NCBI RefSeq assembly: GCF_030812475.1
Contig: NZ_JAUSSR010000001.1
Coordinates: forward strand, 186,001 to 250,000
Reading direction: 5' to 3'
Length of the DNA stretch: 64,000 nt
From: Pseudomonas lini
GTDB taxonomy: Bacteria; Pseudomonadota; Gammaproteobacteria; Pseudomonadales; Pseudomonadaceae
Shown: one piece after another, positions 62,234 through 64,000 of the stretch
How the letters are laid out: every line of letters begins with the position of its first letter
How positions within the stretch are numbered: the first letter of the stretch is position 1
Made by a program: the position numbers and the translations under genes
Notes under the pieces: generated by a model
What the model was told of the DNA's origin: nothing
The model's input: only the letters and a program-made list of their open reading frames with translations
The model's database searches: none

Positions 62234-62330
62234 GTAGGAGCTGCCGCAGGCTGCGATCTTTTGATCTTGCTTCTCAGCAATCAAGACCAAAAGATTGTCC
62301 GAACCGGCCCGAGCCTTCGGCAGCTCCTAC
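62234..62330. repeat. REP pair of a different subtype (GTAGGAGCTGCCGCAGGCTGCG)
   Basis: GTAGGAGCTGCCGCAGGCTGCGATC at 62234 and a partly inverted GAGCCTTCGGCAGCTCCTAC ending at 62330. The core CTGCCGCAGGCTGCG differs from all other REPs here. Confidence 0.85.
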
Positions 62331-62365
62331 ATTGAACCGTGTGAGGCCTTGTGTCTGTCGGCAAG

Positions 62366-63130
62366 CTAGCGATTTTTGTCGCCAGCCTCGCGCCGCAATT
62401 TGCCAGGCGAGGCGCCAAATTCGCGCAACACCGCGGCGGCGAAAGCGCTCTGCGAGCTGTAGCCGACCCGACTGGCAATCTCGCCGATGGGCAATGCCGA
62501 ATCCCGCAGCATGCCCACGGCCATGTGCAATCGTCGGCTACGGATATAGTCCATCGGGGTCTGCCCGCATTCGGCAACGAACCGCGCGTGCAACCGGGCG
62601 CTGGACAATCCGGCGATGCGCGCCAGGTCGGCGACTTGCAGCGGGTAGGCAGCATACTGATCAATATGAGCATTGAGCGCCGCATAGGGCAGACGCCGAC
62701 CGCCCACGGCCTGCGGTGAGGCATTGTTGAGGCTGGCCAGCAACAGCACTGCACCCTGCTGCGCAATCACTGGATCGTTGACCTGACTGGCCGCCAGCCA
62801 GTTCACCAGTTGGCTTTGCCCGGCATCCAGCGGCAGGCGCCCGGCGTTGTCGAGCAAACGACGGCTGGCATGCGCGTGATCCCCCAGTGACTGCAAGACC
62901 CACTCATCGCCCGGCACATCCAGCACCAGGCAACGGCTGCCATTGGCGCTGCCACAGGCATGGTGAAAACCGGAGGGCACCACCACGAAACTCTGTTGAA
63001 CCACTCGACTACCATGCCCGTCGACCTCGAAATCCAGCGCGCCCGATAGCCCGAACACCAGTTGCGCGTGGTCGTGGCTGTGGACGATCAGCTCGTCGCT
63101 GTACTGGCGTAGCGTGAGGATCGGTCTCAT
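62366..63130 (-). CDS. AraC-family transcriptional regulator
   Basis: A 254-residue regulator: an N-terminal cupin sensor domain (SHDHAQLVFGLSGALDFEVDG) and a C-terminal double helix-turn-helix (LADLARIAGLSSARLHARF-type first motif near 180 and SALPIGEIASRVGYSSQSAF near 220). It probably controls the EamA gene 194 bp downstream, an arrangement common in pseudomonads; the ligand is unknown. GGGAG precedes the ATG at 63130; the longer frame is rejected. Confidence 0.88.
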   Translation of the reverse strand: MRPILTLRQYSDELIVHSHDHAQLVFGLSGALDFEVDGHGSRVVQQSFVVVPSGFHHACGSANGSRCLVLDVPGDEWVLQSLGDHAHASRRLLDNAGRLPLDAGQSQLVNWLAASQVNDPVIAQQGAVLLLASLNNASPQAVGGRRLPYAALNAHIDQYAAYPLQVADLARIAGLSSARLHARFVAECGQTPMDYIRSRRLHMAVGMLRDSALPIGEIASRVGYSSQSAFAAAVLREFGASPGKLRREAGDKNR

Positions 63131-63265
63131 CGCAGGTCTCCCGAATAAGGCGGCCAGTCTACACCGAGGGCGTACGCGAGCGCTGTCACGGGACTGACTT
63201 GCCACTGTCATGGGCAATTAATCCGGTCGGCGCAAGCTTGCCCAAACAATCGCAGAGGGTTGCCC

Positions 63266-64000
63266 ATGACCAGCGCCGAGTTCGCCAAACCCAGTCGCAA
63301 GCAACGTGTGCGAACCTTGTGGATTTCAGATGTGCACCTGGGCACCCGGGATTGCCAGGCCGAACACCTGTCGCAGTTTCTCAAGGGCTACCATGCGGAC
63401 AAGGTCTACCTGGTCGGCGACATCATCGACGGCTGGAAACTGCGCAGCGGCATGTACTGGCCGCAGGCGCACACCAATGTGATTCGTCGTTTGTTGACCA
63501 TGAGCAAGCGCGGCACCGAGGTGATCTACGTCACCGGCAACCATGACGAGTTCCTGCGCCGTTACTCGAAGCTGATCCTGGGCAACATCCAGTTGGTGGA
63601 CGAAGCCGTGCACGTCACTGCCGATGGCCGCCATTTGCTGGTGATCCATGGTGACCAGTTCGATGTGATCACCCGGTATCACCGTTGGTTGGCCTTTCTT
63701 GGCGACTCCGCCTACGAATTCACCCTGACCCTCAATCGCTGGCTCAATCATTGGCGCGCCCGTTATGGCTATGGCTACTGGTCGTTGTCGGCGTATCTCA
63801 AGCACAAGGTGAAGACAGCGGTCAGCTTCATCGGCGATTTTGAAGAGGCCATAGCCCACGAATGCGTGAAGCGTGGACTCCATGGCGTGGTGTGCGGGCA
63901 CATTCACCATGCGGAGATTCGCAAGGTGGGGGAGGTGGATTACCTCAACTGCGGGGATTGGGTGGAATCGTGCACGGCGTTGATCGAGCATTGGGATGGC
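63266..64000 (+). CDS. UDP-2,3-diacylglucosamine diphosphatase-like metallophosphoesterase, 5' part
   Basis: Open from the ATG at 63266 to the end of the window (245 codons), so the 3' end is missing. Calcineurin-like metal sites are all visible: SDVHLG near residue 21, GDIIDG near 50, GNHDE near 92, the His of VIHGDQFD, and GHIHH near 212. This is the LpxH-like (YbbF-related) family; LpxH hydrolyses UDP-2,3-diacylglucosamine in lipid A synthesis. As members of this group also include phosphatases of unknown substrate, the lipid A role is likely but not certain. GAGGG precedes the ATG. Confidence 0.83.
   Translation, partial: MTSAEFAKPSRKQRVRTLWISDVHLGTRDCQAEHLSQFLKGYHADKVYLVGDIIDGWKLRSGMYWPQAHTNVIRRLLTMSKRGTEVIYVTGNHDEFLRRYSKLILGNIQLVDEAVHVTADGRHLLVIHGDQFDVITRYHRWLAFLGDSAYEFTLTLNRWLNHWRARYGYGYWSLSAYLKHKVKTAVSFIGDFEEAIAHECVKRGLHGVVCGHIHHAEIRKVGEVDYLNCGDWVESCTALIEHWDG

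Overview
The window is a stretch of chromosome from a fluorescent Pseudomonas, most likely the P. fluorescens group. The evidence is the high G+C coding bias, roughly twenty REP/REPIN palindromes of the GTAGGAGC / GTGGGAGC type between genes, and gene neighbourhoods I recognise from Pseudomonas (the gbu guanidinobutyrate locus, recQ-marR-fimV-like, a Lap-type adhesin locus). No rRNA, tRNA, CRISPR array, prophage, insertion sequence or plasmid function was seen. Both ends cut genes: the 3' part of an AraD1-family gene at the left and the 5' part of an LpxH-like phosphatase at the right.

Left part (1-20300) is mostly core genome: the end of a sugar-acid pathway (AraD1-type enzyme, 2-ketoglutarate semialdehyde dehydrogenase), an EamA exporter, aceK, hrpA, a KAS III (FabH-like) enzyme, a carbohydrate/anion-type porin, a FemAB/GNAT-like protein, an ABC exporter, ppiA with an alpha/beta hydrolase and a LysR regulator, azoR and another EamA transporter.

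At 20450-25240 lies the clearest accessory insert. It is AT-richer than its surroundings and holds one tight three-gene operon: a stand-alone amino-acid adenylation enzyme, an FAD/NAD(P)-binding oxidoreductase and an alkaline-phosphatase-superfamily phosphodiesterase. My reading of the adenylation pocket is close to an ornithine code. No carrier protein is present. The product is unknown; this is the best candidate for an undescribed small-molecule or amino-acid-modifying system.

The middle (25240-42690) holds a YbdG-type mechanosensitive channel, a DEAD-box helicase, several small exported or hypothetical proteins, a TorF-type porin, CvfB, a carrier-protein-like protein lacking the modifiable serine, an MBL hydrolase, then the guanidinobutyrate locus: gbuA with a SnoaL-like protein, an NCS1 permease and a sodium:solute symporter on the minus strand, and the divergent regulator gbuR. 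A 24-bp dyad between gbuA and gbuR is a likely GbuR operator. A DTW-domain tRNA modification enzyme follows gbuR.

The region 42834-54570 is a self-contained Lap-type surface adhesin system: a type I secretion operon (TolC-like outer membrane protein, LapB-like ABC exporter, LapC-like adaptor) divergent from a compact RTX adhesin. The adhesin has an N-terminal retention module with a LapG-type TAAG site, two related repeats, a VWA domain and RTX repeats. A convergent LapD-type inner-membrane receptor follows, with degenerate GGDEF/EAL motifs and a GWxQ motif. No LapG protease gene is in the window, so a protease encoded elsewhere must serve the system.

The right end (54777-64000) has a YbaN-like membrane protein, a UPF0149 protein, recQ, a MarR regulator, a FimV-like protein without a visible LysM domain, a SelW-like redox protein, an EamA transporter with an AraC regulator, and the start of an LpxH-like phosphatase. 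Long open frames antisense to real genes are common here because of the G+C bias and were left out.
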